This document shows positions 62,201-64,000 of a DNA stretch of 64,000 nucleotides, one piece after another. The stretch is taken from positions 1-64,000 of IMG/VR virus record IMGVR_UViG_3300023278_003531; one strand, 5' to 3'. The notes beneath the pieces were generated by a model. It worked only from the letters and a program-made list of their open reading frames with translations. It searched no databases and had not been told where the DNA came from. A program made the translations under genes and the position numbers. The first letter of the stretch is position 1. Every line of letters starts with the position of its first letter. This DNA comes from a virus.

Positions 62201-64000
62201 ATCTTATTGAGTGTGTCCAGATCTCGATTTCTTTTATCTGAGGTTCCTGCAGTCCCTCGAAGAAGTTTAGCAAACTCAGGCACTGCGACAGCTAGCTTCT
62301 CCAAACCACTGAGTTCTTTAAAGGACTTGCCGAGATCTATGCTGGGGACAGCGCCCATACCCTTCATCGCGCCGCCAGAGCCTGTTATAAATTTGTTCTT
62401 GTTAGCTTCGGCCCGTTCGTAGTCGGCAGCGGCCGTAGCTGCGTCTTTTAAGGTAATGTTAAGCTTCTCTTGCATCTTCTGGTAATTACCCAGAACAGAG
62501 AGGAAGAAACCCTCCTTCTGTAGTGTCGTTGCAAGCTGCAGAACTTCCTGAGTAACTACCTTTAGTGCCTTCCCGGAAGATGCTTGTCTCTTGTAAGTAC
62601 CCTCAACATCCGTAAGTAGGTCTTCTCCGTACTCCTTGGTGAGGGCATTGAATTCGGACTGAATGTCTGCCAACCTCTGCATGTCCTCTGGAAGAGAACG
62701 CATTACTCTCTGCTCCACAGACAGTTCTTTCTCACTGGCGGGTCCCAAGTTAGGCATCCCTCCCGTAGGAATACGAACTCCCGCCATAGCACCCGAGTAC
62801 TGCATGGTCATAATCTTCTTAGTGTGTGCCTCAGCGGCATCCACTTCCTTCTTGGTCCAGGTCATGAAGTGGTGTGCGACATCTGCCTTTTCCAACTCCT
62901 TGACGACACCCTCCAATTCGGTGCCCATAACACTGGAGAGAGCCCCGGTGCTGGTTCTAAATTGCCAAATAGCCTTCTCGGTGCCTTCTTCAAGCGAGGA
63001 GAAAAGTGTCGTGACTCCTCCCGTTTTCAGGTCTGCAGCTGCTTGGGAAATAACGGCCATCTGACCCGCCTTAACTGGTGCTCCAGCACTGCCCGTTACC
63101 GCGCCTGAGCCGCTTGTAGCACCTATTCCTCTAGACAGGAATGCATTTGCTATAAGTCCAGAAGACTGAGTGTTCTGATAATCCAGAACCCCACCCAGGC
63201 CGGACTGCTTACCCATGAACTGGGTCATTACTGAACTACCAGTTGCCCCTCGACCGAAGGCACCCGCTTCCGCGGCATCGTTAATTTGACTTTGGAGTTG
63301 TGGGGTAATACTCCCCATAGCACTTTCCAAATCACCGAACTCAGGAATAGATTCAAAAACCCGTTTCATCTCATTGGCGGTGGCCAGAACTGCCTCGCGC
63401 TCAGCGCCTTCCTGCGCCACCAATTCATTCATTCTGGACTGGTTAACAAGGCTGTACTCACCAGACTTAGCCTGTTCGTTCATTATCTTCGAAAGTTTTT
63501 GAATTTCCTTTCTTGTGTCACGAAGCTTACCCATACCGCTTTGATCTTCGTTCGCGCCAGCCATGCCTCCAGTTGCGAAATTTGCAAACTTAGCGAAGCC
63601 CTGCTTCATGTTATCCAGTATTCCCTCCGCAGTGGTTAGCTCCTCTGCGAATTTAGATATAACATCTACCTTGAAGGCAGTGGTTATAGCGTTCTGGGCA
63701 TCTAATGCTGATACAGTAAGGGATTTGAAATTAGAATCTATTCCCAGAATGTAGTCGCCAGAATCTGAAATACCCTGGACCTTGGTAGGGTCTAGTGAAG
63801 CCATGCTATTACCTATGTCAGCCATCATGTTGTTGTACGTCTGGGCCGCGGTGGCGGCTCCCTTGAAGCGACCTTCACCTAATGCTGTACTCATAGCGGC
63901 ATCGTCCGCCATGGCTTCCTGAGCTTTCCCTACCTTAATAAAGGACAAAGCTAAACGATCAGCATTAACAGATTGGCTTCTTAGAGTCGACGCGGCGTCC
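59266..64000 (-). CDS. Tape measure protein candidate (5' end beyond window)
   Basis: The frame is open through the right edge (1577 codons visible; a TTG at 63948 in the frame is internal, not the start). The sequence is almost all helical, with long amphipathic stretches (KLRDTRKEIQKLSKIMNE, AEALDALT-type coiled segments near the C-end such as LEEDVSTLESKQTLT) and hydrophobic Gly/Ala segments, the normal look of a tape measure. Its C-terminal 250 residues are a long Ala/Ser/Thr-rich coiled coil (ATEASSSATSAAATATTVAT). It is followed by hub-like genes, the usual order. Tape measures set tail length. No lytic domain is visible in this part. The total length cannot be read here. Confidence 0.78.
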   Translation of the reverse strand, partial: DAASTLRSQSVNADRLALSFIKVGKAQEAMADDAAMSTALGEGRFKGAATAAQTYNNMMADIGNSMASLDPTKVQGISDSGDYILGIDSNFKSLTVSALDAQNAITTAFKVDVISKFAEELTTAEGILDNMKQGFAKFANFATGGMAGANEDQSGMGKLRDTRKEIQKLSKIMNEQAKSGEYSLVNQSRMNELVAQEGAEREAVLATANEMKRVFESIPEFGDLESAMGSITPQLQSQINDAAEAGAFGRGATGSSVMTQFMGKQSGLGGVLDYQNTQSSGLIANAFLSRGIGATSGSGAVTGSAGAPVKAGQMAVISQAAADLKTGGVTTLFSSLEEGTEKAIWQFRTSTGALSSVMGTELEGVVKELEKADVAHHFMTWTKKEVDAAEAHTKKIMTMQYSGAMAGVRIPTGGMPNLGPASEKELSVEQRVMRSLPEDMQRLADIQSEFNALTKEYGEDLLTDVEGTYKRQASSGKALKVVTQEVLQLATTLQKEGFFLSVLGNYQKMQEKLNITLKDAATAAADYERAEANKNKFITGSGGAMKGMGAVPSIDLGKSFKELSGLEKLAVAVPEFAKLLRGTAGTSDKRNRDLDTLNKIEKQMSDFETSVTDMAKAGDSMTSEQKKRLAGSGEKTSAGQLEMIRGMNKLADDFTDIGGRQLSVQNSMLEALHELTYIQSLPEGDRAEAFASVMSKKSFKEKTSAFGEVLGGGAMNDVFKKVLNIIPDADGNLRAGANAPSHPQMKNIVALMNGMQQFEGRGMIDVPLSDTADGQPTQQFWSQKDLQSNLADRMAEVFENDGKAASGLTTEMIKSSSPQDMSKAKAAKQLKASKDLDAAKAKSIQWENSVRASHLEAQAKAIKALEDSNNKLQADIPAIRLADAAINFATTLNDMVRDFEKADSQIINKIDSDLDGPMARVGQAGFRTSFENKRRDIEKQFGSGGRTTLADMRAKKQALKDVDFDEKEAVIQQKQSIETTALRSQQQKAERVRSTLADVMFDPGQSDDLKAKAQKYFDILGEELATSEQATKKGRDDKLFFKGLPSLEGLSKFAGSITQEAQDLSKKAARQAGVEDMATGMIPTNAILTTSVGLQREQLSALETLTNKAADPTSGIRMGASAIPAPGGVATSGPETIKNKWNEQELAAMVAGPGTKSTGPTLGLSMQGGFGTKPPTAGTFAQLAGGRPGESTYTGQLKAADRGSELTAGEKQISAMRIIQKGIDSGEHVYRGRESGVLSSTELAGTGTVNLNAGMRRINPMVGLTNNNLAAEANASARFGDDAASPSNVIRKEDGSAPGTRDDPADRVTRGGTGDGGSSEALSALNDSIASLNEVIGGLASQGVTLPESFSSDIASIGSDITEALGETLTVTIDGEPAVTVSNIDELAVAATEAATGAAGADITALGVRVDAVEGLTDTSGPLNESILALEEDVSTLESKQTLTTSNLDALTLEVSTFSTTIELATTTSQAASESATLATEASSSATSAAATATTVATAATENVSVLAEQITDLSTAVGDNKQGIEAEVRQINTEITTAETARKSDKQLLGEIGQRASTALTQASQALSLAQAGRGN

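Noticed and set aside
1-64000. tRNA genes, integrase, attachment sites or insertion sequences
   Set aside because: Gaps between genes are at most about 110 bp and none shows a tRNA-like fold or transposase; no evidence was seen.

Overview
The window is a single-strand slab of a large tailed double-stranded DNA phage genome (Caudoviricetes-like). Every gene I can support lies on the minus strand, so transcription runs from high to low coordinates. A phage is indicated by a probable tape-measure gene followed by hub-like tail genes and very large fibre-like proteins, by a compact virus-type replication and recombination set with overlapping genes, and by several free-standing homing endonucleases. 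The host is bacterial, judging from Shine-Dalgarno sequences at most genes and two near-consensus sigma70-type promoters. I cannot name the host, and nothing here separates a sipho- from a myovirus; no sheath, capsid, portal or terminase gene is visible.

Right half to centre (64000 down to about 52400): the 5'-truncated tape-measure candidate, a 736-aa hub or tail protein, a 301-aa hub-like protein with a gp27/XkdQ-type domain, and a run of small tail proteins. Interspersed are a GIY-YIG endonuclease and an HNH-type remnant that has lost its catalytic centre.

Centre (about 52400 down to 11637): roughly 40 kb of host-contact machinery. It holds an HNH endonuclease, then 318-, 204-, 448-, 444-, 442-, 808-, 1110- and 544-aa proteins rich in Ig-like and carbohydrate-binding-like domains. 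A small cassette with its own promoter follows (38.3-36.4 kb: PD-(D/E)XK homing endonuclease, a degenerate nucleotidyltransferase-like protein, a HEPN-like protein, a 115-aa protein). Then come giant proteins of 2208, 2631, 1200, 325, 1056 and 666 aa. The last carries about 30 copies of a 12-13-residue 'D-L-x-A-x-I' repeat.

Left part (11614 down to 1): a near-perfect sigma70 promoter, with a 17-bp perfect palindrome in the predicted leader, drives a tightly overlapping replication operon: sliding clamp (DnaN), an unknown 180-aa protein, RecA, a PD-(D/E)XK nuclease, an unknown 161-aa protein, DnaB helicase, a single-pass membrane protein, DnaG-type primase, a two-OB-fold SSB, an unknown 109-aa protein, a 50-aa zinc ribbon, DnaJ, a RuvC-like resolvase, a RecB/Cas4-like Fe-S nuclease, an Hfq/Sm-like protein and a GT4 glycosyltransferase cut by the window edge. 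Together these could supply helicase, primase, clamp, ssDNA coating, strand exchange and junction resolution. No DNA polymerase is in the window.

The most unusual items are the Hfq-like protein, the promoter-driven HEPN/MNT-like cassette inside the tail genes, the D-L-x-A-x-I solenoid, and the extraordinary size of the adhesin locus. There is no gene-free stretch longer than about 110 bp.
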